This document shows positions 1-8,837 of a stretch of 64,000 nucleotides of DNA, piece by piece (position 1 is the stretch's first letter; every line of letters begins with the position of its first letter). The notes under the pieces were generated by a model. It had not been told where the DNA came from and ran no database searches. It saw nothing but the letters and a program-made list of their open reading frames with translations. Origin of the DNA: Schauerella aestuarii (GTDB taxonomy: Bacteria > Pseudomonadota > Gammaproteobacteria > Burkholderiales > Burkholderiaceae_B); NCBI RefSeq assembly GCF_009866805.1, contig NZ_SIZW01000039.1:1-64000 (forward strand), read 5' to 3'. The translations under genes and the position numbers were made by a program.

Positions 1-219
1 TTCCGTTTCGTACTCGACGTGTGCCGTGTTGATCGTGATACCGCGTGCCTTTTCTTCCGGAGCCGCGTCGATCTGGTCGTAGCCGCGGGCTTCGCCGCCG
101 AACTTCGCCGATAGAACCGTCGTGATCGCCGCCGTCAACGTGGTCTTGCCGTGGTCAACGTGACCGATCGTACCCACGTTCACGTGCGGTTTGGTACGTT
201 CAAACTTACCTTTTGCCAT
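1..219 (-). CDS. tuf: Elongation factor Tu, 5' part only
   Basis: Translation elongation GTPase that delivers aminoacyl-tRNA to the ribosome. The visible 73 residues begin [20 protein letters not shown] and carry the P-loop GHVDHGKTT and the switch I region with [13 protein letters not shown], all standard for EF-Tu. The gene runs off the left edge, so the rest of the G domain and the two beta-barrel domains are missing. The ATG at 219 follows a purine-rich GTCAGGAG stretch on the minus strand. It lies just downstream of three tRNA genes on the same strand, an arrangement seen in Burkholderiales, and is probably cotranscribed with them. Confidence 0.97.
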   Translation of the reverse strand, partial: MAKGKFERTKPHVNVGTIGHVDHGKTTLTAAITTVLSAKFGGEARGYDQIDAAPEEKARGITINTAHVEYETE

Positions 220-317
220 GGCTGAACTCCTGACAGTGGATTGACGTTTCCGGGTGCCGGCGAGGCATCACCGGAATACGGCGATAGAAAGAGAAGGAAA
301 AGACGCGCTAAAAAGAG

Positions 318-392
<75 letters not shown>

Positions 393-417
393 AAATTCTT
401 GATCTAGCAAAAAACGT

Positions 418-491
418 TGGAGCGGGTGAAGGGAATCGAACCCTCGTCGTAAGCTTGGAAGGCTTCTGCTCTACCATTGAGCTACACCCGC
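418..491 (-). tRNA. tRNA-Gly (TCC anticodon)
   Basis: The minus strand begins GCGGGTGTAGCTCAATGGTA and ends CACCCGCTCCA with encoded CCA. The anticodon loop CTTCCAA gives anticodon TCC, and the T arm reads AGGGTTCGATTCCCT. It is the middle member of the tRNA-Tyr/Gly/Thr cluster upstream of tuf. Confidence 0.96.
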
Positions 492-677
492 GCCGATTGG
501 ATTCACCGCCACTGCCCCGCACCCATCGCCGCACATTCGCAAACTCGCGCGATCCGCAAGATGACGACCTTGGTTGGAAATCGAGTTTCCTGGAGGACAA
601 GTCCTCCCAAGGCCGCTGCTCTCAGGCGCAGTCAGGCTGGCGCAATGGCAAAACGATGGATGTTGAAACAGGCTCTC

Positions 678-764
678 TGGTGGAGGAGGTTGGATTCGAA
701 CCAACGTAGACGCAAGGTCAACAGATTTACAGTCTGCCCCCTTTAACCACTCGGGCACCCCTCC
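678..764 (-). tRNA. tRNA-Tyr (GTA anticodon)
   Basis: Class II tRNA with a long variable arm, as expected for Tyr. It starts GGAGGGGTGCCCGAGTGG, has anticodon loop ACTGTAAAT (GTA), T arm TTGGTTCGAATCCAA, and an encoded CCA at 678-680. It is the first gene of the tRNA-tuf unit and has a strong sigma-70 promoter just upstream. Confidence 0.96.
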
Positions 765-779
765 AGCGGAGAACCTCAA

Positions 780-808
780 ATTATGGAGAGTTTCGATGCC
801 CGTGTCAA
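780..808 (-). promoter_or_regulatory. Sigma-70 promoter of the tRNA-Tyr-Gly-Thr-tuf unit
   Basis: On the minus strand, TTGACA (803-808) and CATAAT (780-785) are separated by exactly 17 bp, about 15 bp upstream of the tRNA-Tyr 5' end. This near-consensus promoter fits a stable RNA/translation operon. The motif is seen directly; its use is inferred. Confidence 0.75.
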
Positions 809-994
809 ACCGGTATGGGGGAAATATCGTGATTTCCTGCAAATTTTTTGCTGGAGCGTGAAAAAAACCCCACGGTGCCTGTTTTCGGCCGCGCGATTGG
901 AGACGAAACAGCTCGACGACCACCCTTCACCGTTCAACGTACGGCGTCCGCCCAGGACGCCCTACCTCGGTCGCGCGATCCCTGGTCCTGCAGA

Positions 995-2161
995 TCACCG
1001 CATGCGCCCATGCACCGCATCTTCAAATAGCGTCCGATAACGTGCCGCCCCCAGATCGACAGGATTGCTCGCGGCCGACGGATCGGCAGCCGCCTCTTCG
1101 CTGACGACCGCTGCCGCATCCGCATGGATGTCGATCTCGGCCAGCGTGTGTGCGATACCGAAGCGGCGCCGCAGGTCCAGCACCCAGTCGATCACGCCTT
1201 GCGACGACTCGTCGGGCAAGCGGAGATGACGCGCGAGACGCGATAACGGCGCTTCGATCGCTTCACGATTGGCTTGCAGCACGTACGGCATCAGGATCGC
1301 GTTGAGCAGCCCGTGATGGGCGTCGTAGCGCGCGCCGAGCGGATGCGCGAGCGCATGCATCGCCCCCAGCCCACGCTGAAAAGCGGTTGCGCCCATGGCC
1401 GAGGCGACCAGCATGTAATAGCGCGCCTCCAGATCCTGGCCGTTTTCGACCGCGCGCGGCAGATAGAGCGAGATAAGCCGCATGGCTTCCAGCGCGATGC
1501 CGCTGGCCATTGGGTGAAACCCCGGCGCGCAATACGCTTCGAGGTTGTGCGACAGCGCGTCCATTCCGGTGGCCGCGGTCAAATGCACCGGCAAACCGAC
1601 CGTCAACTCGGGATCGAGGATGACCAGGCCCGGCAACATCTTCGGATGAAAGATAAAGCGTTTGCGGTGCGCGGTTTCATCGGTGATGACCGATGCCCGT
1701 CCCACCTCCGATCCGGTGCCGGACGTCGTGGGCACGGCGATAACGGGCACCATTGCGGCCACGTCTACTCGCTCGAATTGCGAGCCCACATCTTCGTAAT
1801 CCCACAGCGCGCCAGTCTGGTGCGCCATCAAGGCGATTGCCTTGCCTGCGTCCAACGCCGAACCGCCGCCAAAGGCGATCACGCCATCGTGCCGGCCGTC
1901 GCGCAGTACGGCCACACCGTCGGCCACATTACCCGATGTGGGATTGCCCTTGATGCCGTCAAAGCACGCGACGCGCAACCCCGCTGCACGACACGCCTCG
2001 ATCGCACGCAGCACCATCGGCTGCTTCGACAAACCCGGATCCGTGACGAGCAACGGTGCCGTCATGCCTGCCGCGCGGCAGTACTGCGGCAGTGCGTCGA
2101 TACGGCCCGGCCCGGCCTTGATAGCAGTGGGATAGTTCCAGTCGCCATTGGGCAAACTCAT
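995..2161 (-). CDS. Iron-containing alcohol dehydrogenase
   Basis: 388-residue group III (iron-dependent) NAD(P)-linked alcohol dehydrogenase, a normal length for the family. The cofactor motif GGGSALDAGKAIAL is near residue 98 and PTTSGTGSEVG near 145. The metal-site region includes GMDALSHNLEAY and MHALAHPLGARYDAHHG, with the conserved histidines. The ATG has a strong AAGGAG nine bases upstream. It is the last gene of a minus-strand series (asparaginase, glutamine-synthetase-like, aldehyde dehydrogenase, this gene), so it probably oxidises or reduces an alcohol/aldehyde intermediate of an amine or amino-alcohol pathway. The exact substrate cannot be told from sequence. Confidence 0.9.
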   Translation of the reverse strand: MSLPNGDWNYPTAIKAGPGRIDALPQYCRAAGMTAPLLVTDPGLSKQPMVLRAIEACRAAGLRVACFDGIKGNPTSGNVADGVAVLRDGRHDGVIAFGGGSALDAGKAIALMAHQTGALWDYEDVGSQFERVDVAAMVPVIAVPTTSGTGSEVGRASVITDETAHRKRFIFHPKMLPGLVILDPELTVGLPVHLTAATGMDALSHNLEAYCAPGFHPMASGIALEAMRLISLYLPRAVENGQDLEARYYMLVASAMGATAFQRGLGAMHALAHPLGARYDAHHGLLNAILMPYVLQANREAIEAPLSRLARHLRLPDESSQGVIDWVLDLRRRFGIAHTLAEIDIHADAAAVVSEEAAADPSAASNPVDLGAARYRTLFEDAVHGRMR

Positions 2162-2194
2162 GATGCATGACTCCTTCTTGCGGGCGGCGCGCGC

Positions 2195-3580
2195 TCAGGC
2201 ACGCAGATGGAAAGACTTGGGCTGCGTGAGCGGTCCGAACCCCAGAATCGACAGCGACACCCCATTGCCCGATTGTTTGACGCCCGTCCATGCCAGTCCG
2301 GGGTCGAGATAGTCGCAACGGTTCATGAAGACGGTGCCCACGTCGAGTTGCTGACCGAGCGTGATGGCAGTGGGCATATCGCGCGTGTAGATCGCTGCGG
2401 TCAGCCCGAAATCGCAGTCGTTGATCGCCGCCATCGCGGCCGCGTCGTCGTTGATCGGCATCACGCACGCGACCGGGCCGAAGCACTCTTCGCGCATGAT
2501 CGCCCACTGCGTATGCGGCACCGTCAACAGCGCCGGGGCCACATAGGCGGTGCCCGGCTGGGCCTTTTTGAACCGCGCAGCATCGATCGTGTTGACCGCG
2601 CCCTGTGCCACGGCCTGCGCCACCGCAGCGCGTACGCGATCGGCCGACGACGCACGCACCACCGGCCCCAATGTGGTGTCCGGCGACATCGGGTCGCCCA
2701 GCACATAGCGCGATGCCAACGCCGACGCGCGCTCGACGAAATCGTCGTACACCGTACGCGCGACGAAGATGCGCTGGATGCCGCAACACGACTGTCCTGC
2801 ATTGAAGTACGCGCCATCGACGATCGACTCGACCGCCGCCTCGACATCTGCGTCGGCACGCACGTACGCCGCGTCCAGGCCGCCAAGCTCGAGACCCGTG
2901 CCAATGAAGCGACCTGCCGCTTGCGTTTCGATGGCTACCCCACCCTGCACCGATCCGGTAAACGACACATAACCAATCTCGGGCGAACGCATCATCTGCG
3001 CCACTTGTTCATGCGTGGCATGCACAAACTGGAAAGCGCCCGCCGGCACGCCTGCGCGCACGAACGCCTCCACCACACGCTCAGCACTCGTGGGCGTCTG
3101 GTCGGAGGGCTTGAGCAGCACGGCATTGCCGGCGAGCAATGCCGGCACGATGCTGTTCACCGCAGTCAGCAGGGGGTAGTTCCACGGCGCGATGGTCAAG
3201 ACCACGCCGACGGCATCGCGCGTGATGAAGCGCGTAGCGCCATCCTTGGCGGGCAGTTGGATCGGCGCAAGCGCTTCTTCGGCCAATCCGATCATGTGCC
3301 GCGCGCGCTCGCCGAAGCCCGCGATCTCACCCGGCGTCTGCGAAAGGGGACGGCCCATCTGCAGCGTGATGTCTCGCGCCAGTTCGGCCTCGTCCGCGAG
3401 TACGTTGTCCACCCCTGCGCGAATCAGCGTCATACGCTCGGCAAGCGTCAATCGTCGCCAGTCTTTCTGCGCAACCACTGCGTGGGCTATCGCCCGCGCG
3501 AGCTGGTCGTCGCTCGCGTAGTCTCGCGCAACAACCACGCGGCCATCGATGGGTGAGACGGTTTGCATGCGGGACATCAT
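2195..3580 (-). CDS. NAD(P)-dependent aldehyde dehydrogenase
   Basis: 461-residue aldehyde dehydrogenase that oxidises an aldehyde to the acid. It shows the cofactor/catalytic series PWNYPLL, LKPSDQTP, VSFTGSVQGG, GLELGGLDAAYV and the catalytic-cysteine segment FNAGQSCCGIQRIFV. The C-terminal part has EECFGPVACVMP. The reading frame is open further upstream, into the preceding glutamine-synthetase-like gene. I chose the ATG at 3580 (another ATG follows at once, at 3577) because AGGAG lies about nine bases upstream and the protein then begins in the usual way before SPIDGRV. It sits between the ligase and the alcohol dehydrogenase, which suggests a shared amine/aldehyde catabolic route. Confidence 0.9.
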   Translation of the reverse strand: MMSRMQTVSPIDGRVVVARDYASDDQLARAIAHAVVAQKDWRRLTLAERMTLIRAGVDNVLADEAELARDITLQMGRPLSQTPGEIAGFGERARHMIGLAEEALAPIQLPAKDGATRFITRDAVGVVLTIAPWNYPLLTAVNSIVPALLAGNAVLLKPSDQTPTSAERVVEAFVRAGVPAGAFQFVHATHEQVAQMMRSPEIGYVSFTGSVQGGVAIETQAAGRFIGTGLELGGLDAAYVRADADVEAAVESIVDGAYFNAGQSCCGIQRIFVARTVYDDFVERASALASRYVLGDPMSPDTTLGPVVRASSADRVRAAVAQAVAQGAVNTIDAARFKKAQPGTAYVAPALLTVPHTQWAIMREECFGPVACVMPINDDAAAMAAINDCDFGLTAAIYTRDMPTAITLGQQLDVGTVFMNRCDYLDPGLAWTGVKQSGNGVSLSILGFGPLTQPKSFHLRA

Positions 3581-3638
3581 GACGGCTGCTCCTGATTGGC
3601 GTCTGAAGGGCGGCGTGCATCGACGCCGGGCGCACGAA

Positions 3639-5027
3639 CTAGATGATTTCGAAATACCGCGCCATTTCCCAGTCGGTGACATGACGGCGGTATGCGTTCT
3701 CTTCCCACTCGCGGGTGGCGGCGTAATGATCCACGAAGGCATCCCCAAACACGGTGCGCGCCGCACTCGATGTTCGCAGTCGCTGTGCGGCCTCCCACAA
3801 CGTCAACGGCAACTTCAATTCAGCAGGAAACTGCTGGTCGTAGGCATTGCCGGTCACGATCTCGCTCGGGCTGAGCTGCTGCTCGATGCCATACAGTCCC
3901 GACCCCAACGCGGCTGCCAATGCGATATACGGATTGGCGTCAGCCGAACCGATGCGCACCTCCACACGTTGCGATTTCGGACCGCCTGGAATCAAGCGTA
4001 ATGCGGTGGTGCGATTCTCGGCGCCCCACGTAGCATCGAGCGGTGCCCAATACCCCGGCACAAGGCGCGAATAGCTATTGATCGTTTGCGCATACATCGC
4101 CATGAATTCCGGCAGATAGCGCTGCATGCCGGCAATGAACGCGCGCTGCGTGGCGCTCATCGAATACTCGGCACCTTCCTCGAAGAAAGCGGACTTGCCC
4201 GTCTTGCGATCATTGAGCGACACATGAATGTGGCCGCTCTGCCCCGAATGATCGTGCGACCACTTCGCCATGAAGGTCGCCATCAAATTGTTCTGTTGCG
4301 CGAGTACTTTTGCGAATGTCTTGAACAGGAAGCCCTTGTCGGCTGAGGCGCCCGCTTCATCGAATGCAATGGCCGCTTCCAGCACACCGGGACCGGTTTC
4401 GGTATGCAAGGACTCGATCGACATGTCCATGCGTTCGCACATATCGAGCAGCTGATGGTAGAAGTCGCTGTTGACGGTGCTGCGCAGCATCGAATAGCCG
4501 AAATTTCCCGGCGTCCAGTTTTTCAAATTGCGATAATTTTTCTCGCGCACGGATTGCGGCGTTTCGTCAAAAACAAAGAACTCGTATTCCAGTGCTGCGA
4601 AGGCGTCGAAACCCATGTCCCGACCGCGTTCGATCACGCGATGCAACAAGCGCCTGGGACAGATCTGCGCCGCATCCTCGACGAATTCGGCGAGAAACAG
4701 CAACATCTCCTCGCCGCCCGCACCGCGCTCCAGCGGCAGGCGGCGCGCGCTTTCGGGCACGATACGCAGATGGGCATCGGGATACGCGGTATGCCACCCG
4801 GTATAGCGAACGTTGTCGTAGAGCTGATCGTTCGAATCCCAACCGAACACGACGTCGCAAAATGCCAGACCCGAGTCCAGTGCCGATAGAAACTTGTCGC
4901 GCCGCATCAGCTTGCCGCGCATGATGCCGTCGATATCGGAGAGCCCGATCTTGATGTGCGTCAGGCTGCTTGCTTCGACCAGACGTCGAGCGTCTGCGAC
5001 GGTGTGAATCCCTAGCTGCTGTGGCAT
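3639..5027 (-). CDS. Glutamine synthetase-family ligase (gamma-glutamyl-amine type)
   Basis: 462-residue member of the glutamine synthetase fold, close in length to PuuA-like gamma-glutamyl ligases. Visible signatures include the beta-grasp start HIKIGLSDIDGIMRGK, the metal-binding EYEFFVFDE near residue 151, GHIHVSL near 266, an ENRTTALR ATP-site arginine segment and VEVRIGSADANPYIALAA. Genuine housekeeping GlnA usually has a different N terminus. With an aldehyde dehydrogenase and an alcohol dehydrogenase following, this is better read as an ATP-dependent amine glutamylation enzyme than as ammonia-assimilating GlnA. The ATG at 5027 follows AAGGGG with eight-base spacing. The substrate (putrescine, ethanolamine or other) is not resolved. 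Confidence 0.88.
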   Translation of the reverse strand: MPQQLGIHTVADARRLVEASSLTHIKIGLSDIDGIMRGKLMRRDKFLSALDSGLAFCDVVFGWDSNDQLYDNVRYTGWHTAYPDAHLRIVPESARRLPLERGAGGEEMLLFLAEFVEDAAQICPRRLLHRVIERGRDMGFDAFAALEYEFFVFDETPQSVREKNYRNLKNWTPGNFGYSMLRSTVNSDFYHQLLDMCERMDMSIESLHTETGPGVLEAAIAFDEAGASADKGFLFKTFAKVLAQQNNLMATFMAKWSHDHSGQSGHIHVSLNDRKTGKSAFFEEGAEYSMSATQRAFIAGMQRYLPEFMAMYAQTINSYSRLVPGYWAPLDATWGAENRTTALRLIPGGPKSQRVEVRIGSADANPYIALAAALGSGLYGIEQQLSPSEIVTGNAYDQQFPAELKLPLTLWEAAQRLRTSSAARTVFGDAFVDHYAATREWEENAYRRHVTDWEMARYFEII

Positions 5028-5070
5028 GGCTCGATCCCCTTGTGCTGTGTGGACTTCGCGGTAAACCGCA

Positions 5071-5095
5071 GCAGCCGAGCGCGTGGCTCGGCTGC
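5071..5095. other. Perfect 10-bp stem hairpin between asparaginase and ligase genes
   Basis: GCAGCCGAGC (5071-5080) and GCTCGGCTGC (5086-5095) are perfect inverted repeats around a 5-base loop, 42 bp upstream of the ligase start on the minus strand. There is no T tract, so it is not a typical intrinsic terminator. It could be an mRNA processing or stabilising hairpin, or a partial attenuator, within the operon. Its role is unknown. Confidence 0.5.
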
Positions 5096-5196
5096 GGGTC
5101 TATCGGAAGATGTTGCCACAACGCACACGCGATCGCGCAACCGTGACGTGAGGAGAGGTAACGCCAGGTATGGGAACGGCGCGGAGGCGCCATGCC

Positions 5197-6216
5197 TCAG
5201 GCGCGCAGAAACGCGTCCTGAATGAATTGCGGTGGATGGCCGGCGAGCAGGCACAGCATCAAGAGGATGCGCGCCTTGGCAGGATTGAGCCACCCTGCGG
5301 CGACGAACCCCATGGCATCGTCATCGACTTCGATGTTGCGCGCCACGAAACCGCTGCCGGTACGCGTTGCCCGCACGACGACCACACCGCGCGCCACAGC
5401 GCGCGCCATGCCGGCCATCAGCGCATCCGTGGCATACCCCCCACCGACGCCCGCCAGGACGATGCCTTGCGAACGCACTGCCGCCTCGTCAACTGCGTCG
5501 CCTTGCGCATCAGCGTGCGAATAGACGATTTCGACGCGCGGCCACGTGTGCGCCGGATGCTGGCGCACATCGAACCGTGCCGCAGTGGGTGTAAAAGCCG
5601 CATCCAGGGCCGGTGCGACGTGGGGCGCCCAGATCGGCTGCACGCCAGCAACCACGCCCAGACGCGCACCGTTAGGCGATGCAAAAGCAGCCACGCCTGA
5701 CGACGCCATTTTCTGAACGCCTTGTGCCGCATGAATCTCGTCGTTCATCAGCACCACGGGGCCAAAACGCGCCACGATCTCCGTTGCCGCAAGCGCCACA
5801 GCCTGATACAGATTGGCAGGCCCGTCGGCGCTCATTGCCGTCGCCGGCCGCATTGCCCCCACCAGCACCACCGGCTTGGACCACGGTAGCGCGAGACTCA
5901 GAAAATAGGCGGTTTCTTCAAGCGTATCGGTACCGTGCGTGATGACCACGCCATCGATATCAGGATCGGCCAACAGCGCCGTCGTCCGTGCGGCGAGCAA
6001 CGCCCACACCGCGTGCGTCATGTTCTGGCTGCCGACGCTTGCCACTTGCTCGCACGACAGGTCGGCAAGCGCGGCCAGGCCCGGCACAGCCGCGATCAAA
6101 TCATCGGCGTTCAGACTTCCGGCGGTGTAGCGTCCTGCCTGAGTCTCGGACTGCGCGCCTGCGATCGTGCCGCCGGTAGCCAGCAACACCAGGCGTTTGC
6201 GACGCAGATCAGGCAT
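5197..6216 (-). CDS. L-asparaginase (type II fold, probably cytoplasmic)
   Basis: 339-residue asparaginase that hydrolyses asparagine to aspartate and ammonia. It has the first catalytic threonine motif LLATGGTIAG near residue 10 and the second signature VVITHGTDTLEETAYF near 90. MSADGPANLYQAV is also typical. No signal peptide is visible before the first motif. The ATG at 6216 overlaps the 3' end of parB by 8 bases, so translation is likely coupled to the chromosome-partition operon. The frame is open further upstream, but that part overlaps parB coding sequence. Confidence 0.9.
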   Translation of the reverse strand: MPDLRRKRLVLLATGGTIAGAQSETQAGRYTAGSLNADDLIAAVPGLAALADLSCEQVASVGSQNMTHAVWALLAARTTALLADPDIDGVVITHGTDTLEETAYFLSLALPWSKPVVLVGAMRPATAMSADGPANLYQAVALAATEIVARFGPVVLMNDEIHAAQGVQKMASSGVAAFASPNGARLGVVAGVQPIWAPHVAPALDAAFTPTAARFDVRQHPAHTWPRVEIVYSHADAQGDAVDEAAVRSQGIVLAGVGGGYATDALMAGMARAVARGVVVVRATRTGSGFVARNIEVDDDAMGFVAAGWLNPAKARILLMLCLLAGHPPQFIQDAFLRA

Positions 6217-7135
6217 CGACCACTCCGGAGAGCCCCTGCTTTTCAAGCAAAGCATTCAGATGCTCGAATCCGTGAAAATCGATCACGATCTGACCACGCT
6301 CTTTCGTGCCTACTTTCAGCGCAACCTTGGTACCGAGGTGGTCCGACAGCGCCTCTTCCAACCGCGTCAGATCGCGCGACGCGCCGCCGTTCGCCTTTTT
6401 CTTCGTCGTAGCGTCGCCACTCTCCTTACCGGCACGGGTAACGAGCTTTTCAGCTTCTCGGACCGACAAGCGTTTGGCGATGATTTCGTTGGCCAGCTGG
6501 ATCTGCGTGGCCGCATCCACAGCAAGCAGCGCGCGTGCATGGCCCATGTCGACGTCACCCGCGAGCAACATCGTCTGCACAGGCTGCGCCAGATTCATCA
6601 ACCGCAGCAGATTGCTGGTAGCCGAACGGGATCGGCCGATCGCCTGCGCGGCTTGCTCGTGCGTCAGGCCGAACTCATCCAGCAGACGACGCACACCGTG
6701 CGCCTCTTCAAGCGGGTTCAGATCCTCACGCTGGATGTTCTCGATAAGCGCCATGACGGCGGCATTCTCATCGGCCACCTCGCGCACGAGCACCGGAACT
6801 TCCTTGAGCCCGGCCAACTGAGCAGCGCGAAAACGCCGCTCACCGGCAATGATTTCATACTCGCCCGGCAGCTTGTCGCCCAACGCGCGCACCAGGATCG
6901 GCTGCATGATGCCTTGCGTACGAATCGACTCGGCCAGCTCGTTGAGCGCGCCTTCATCCATTCGCGTACGCGGCTGATACTTGCCGGCGCGCATCTTCGA
7001 CACCGGCAATACCGAAGGCGGGCCCTCTTTCTGCGCCACATTCTTGTCATTGCCGAAATTGTCGATGGCGGGCATATCCGCGCCAAGCAACGCGTCCAAA
7101 CCGCGTCCCAGACCCTTGGGTTTTCTGGTGGCCAT
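6209..7135 (-). CDS. parB: Chromosome partitioning protein ParB (parS-binding CTPase)
   Basis: 308-residue ParB/Spo0J. The N terminus KPKGLGRGLDALLG is the usual ParA-interacting leader. The core has the CTP-binding GERRFRAAQLAGLKEVP box, a region QREDLNPLEEAHG, and the helix-turn-helix GLTHEQAAQAIGRSRSATSNLLRLMNL that reads parS. The C-terminal dimerisation segment ends in ...GVVDA. The ATG at 7135 has CAAGGA six bases upstream. It forms an operon with parA and the GNAT gene between them. Its binding targets are visible as five parS sites at 11.5-13.4 kb. Confidence 0.97.
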   Translation of the reverse strand: MATRKPKGLGRGLDALLGADMPAIDNFGNDKNVAQKEGPPSVLPVSKMRAGKYQPRTRMDEGALNELAESIRTQGIMQPILVRALGDKLPGEYEIIAGERRFRAAQLAGLKEVPVLVREVADENAAVMALIENIQREDLNPLEEAHGVRRLLDEFGLTHEQAAQAIGRSRSATSNLLRLMNLAQPVQTMLLAGDVDMGHARALLAVDAATQIQLANEIIAKRLSVREAEKLVTRAGKESGDATTKKKANGGASRDLTRLEEALSDHLGTKVALKVGTKERGQIVIDFHGFEHLNALLEKQGLSGVVDA

Positions 7136-7158
7136 GATGTTCCTTGAGAATCTCTCTG

Positions 7159-8028
7159 TTATGGGGCTGCGGTGGGCGCGGCGTCGTTCGCCTGGGGCAG
7201 GCTCCGATACCAATAGGCATACATGTCGACAAAACCATAATCGGCGTAAAGGGCGCGCGCCGGCACATTGTCGGGCTCGACCTGCAAATACGCTCGCACA
7301 GCGCCGCGCGAGCGCGCCGCCGACAACAACGCGGTCACGACCCGGCGCGCGGCGCCTTGCCGACGATGCGCACGATGTGTGACCACGTCGAAGATACCGA
7401 CCAGATCATCTTCGCGCGCAGCCATTCCGCATGCGATCACCTGCTCGGCAGGATCGCGCAAGACGACCATGTCGATGGCCACGGCCAGGCCGGACAAACG
7501 CCCGGCATGCGCGGCAATATCGGCTGCCGACGAACCCCGCATGTCGCCCGCCGCCGCCGCAAACGCAGGTGCGTCGAGCACCTCGATGCGCGCATCGGCA
7601 AACGCACGGCCAACGGGGTTGAGCACGATATCGGCCGAAGGCGCGGTCAAGCTCATGGCCATGACACGCGTCTCGCTTTCGGCGGCAAACCCACGGTCGG
7701 CCAATTCGCCATCGAGCGTGTCGTCTGGGCATATCGACGTCAAGCGAAACTGGATCGGCAACTGACGCTCGGCAAACCAGGCTTGCGCGAATCGCAGTCG
7801 GCGATCGAGCGAACCCGCGGACGCGCCGATCACATTGACGCAGCGCATCCGCCTGAAAGGCCCGGGTGCACCGCGCACCAGCCAGCCATCGTGCAGCACC
7901 TGCTCGCGTACCGCGGTCGCGTTCAATGCGGCCTCTTCCAGACGCGCACACACGGCCTCCGGCGACATGGTCGGCAGTGCCGGCGATATCGCGGTATTGG
8001 GAAAGGCGGCGGTAGATGCAGACGTCAT
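7159..8028 (-). CDS. GNAT-family N-acetyltransferase encoded between parA and parB
   Basis: 289-residue protein with a GNAT acetyl-CoA-binding C-terminal domain. The core RRQGAARRVVTALL (the Q/RxxGxG/A pyrophosphate loop) is near residue 220, and VEPDNVPARALYADYGFVDMYAYWYR is the standard last motif. The N-terminal ~130 residues look like a degenerate or second GNAT domain. The substrate is unknown. It lies 11 bp after parA and 23 bp before parB on the same strand, so it is cotranscribed with them. I recall a similarly placed acetyltransferase in Bordetella-type chromosomes. The start at 8028 is chosen for non-overlap with parA. Confidence 0.85.
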   Translation of the reverse strand: MTSASTAAFPNTAISPALPTMSPEAVCARLEEAALNATAVREQVLHDGWLVRGAPGPFRRMRCVNVIGASAGSLDRRLRFAQAWFAERQLPIQFRLTSICPDDTLDGELADRGFAAESETRVMAMSLTAPSADIVLNPVGRAFADARIEVLDAPAFAAAAGDMRGSSAADIAAHAGRLSGLAVAIDMVVLRDPAEQVIACGMAAREDDLVGIFDVVTHRAHRRQGAARRVVTALLSAARSRGAVRAYLQVEPDNVPARALYADYGFVDMYAYWYRSLPQANDAAPTAAP

Positions 8029-8039
8029 CGTGCGATCGC

Positions 8040-8837
8040 TCAGTCGAGGGCCTTGACCCGCTTGATCAGTTCTTTTCCGAACGCCAGGTAGGCCTGCGCG
8101 CCCCGCGAATTGCGGTCGTAGACCACTCCCGGCATGCCGTGACTGGGCGCTTCGGCCAACCGCACATTGCGCGGCACCACCGCCTTGAACACCTTGTCGC
8201 CAAAGTGCGCTTCGAGCTGCGACGATACTTGCTGCTGCAACGTCATCCGCGGATCGAACATGACCCGCAACAAGCCGATGATGCGCAGGTCGTCGTTGAT
8301 ATTGCGATGCACGCGCTTGATGGTGTTGACCAGGTCGGAAAGCCCTTCCAGTGCAAAATATTCGCACTGCATCGGAATGATCACGCCATGCGCTGCCGCC
8401 AATCCATTGAGCGTCAGTAGCGAGAGCGTCGGCGGGCAGTCGATCAACACGAAATCGTAGTCGGTACGGATCGTATCGATGGCCATCTTCAATTGCCGCT
8501 CGCGCTCTTCCATCTGCACCAGATCCATTTCGGCGCCGGACAGTTCGCGATTGGCGGGCAGAACGTCGTACTTGCCGCTTTCGGATCGAACGCGCGTCTG
8601 GGCGATCGTGGCATCGCCGATCAGCACTTGGTACAGGTTGGATGTCAGCCCGCTTTTGTCGATGCCGCTACCCATCGTGGCGTTGCCTTGCGGATCCAGG
8701 TCGATCAGAAGCACACGCTGATTGTGGATGGCCAACGACGCTGCCAGATTGATGGCAGTGGTCGTTTTACCAACGCCGCCCTTTTGATTGGCAATGCAAA
8801 ATACACGGGCGGTCTTGTTGGGCGGTACGGCGTTCAT
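8040..8837 (-). CDS. parA: Chromosome partitioning ATPase ParA (Soj)
   Basis: 265-residue Walker-type ParA/MinD ATPase. It has the deviant Walker A CIANQKGGVGKTTT near residue 13, LLIDLDPQGNATMG, and FVLIDCPPTLSLLT (Walker B). With ParB it moves duplicated origins apart along the nucleoid. The ATG at 8837 is preceded by AAGGAAACAC and overlaps the rsmG stop codon as ATGA, which implies translational coupling. Confidence 0.97.
   Translation of the reverse strand: MNAVPPNKTARVFCIANQKGGVGKTTTAINLAASLAIHNQRVLLIDLDPQGNATMGSGIDKSGLTSNLYQVLIGDATIAQTRVRSESGKYDVLPANRELSGAEMDLVQMEERERQLKMAIDTIRTDYDFVLIDCPPTLSLLTLNGLAAAHGVIIPMQCEYFALEGLSDLVNTIKRVHRNINDDLRIIGLLRVMFDPRMTLQQQVSSQLEAHFGDKVFKAVVPRNVRLAEAPSHGMPGVVYDRNSRGAQAYLAFGKELIKRVKALD

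Noticed and set aside
3581-3766. N-terminal extension of the aldehyde dehydrogenase
   Set aside because: Overlaps the ligase gene and has no family similarity; a good start with Shine-Dalgarno exists at 3580.
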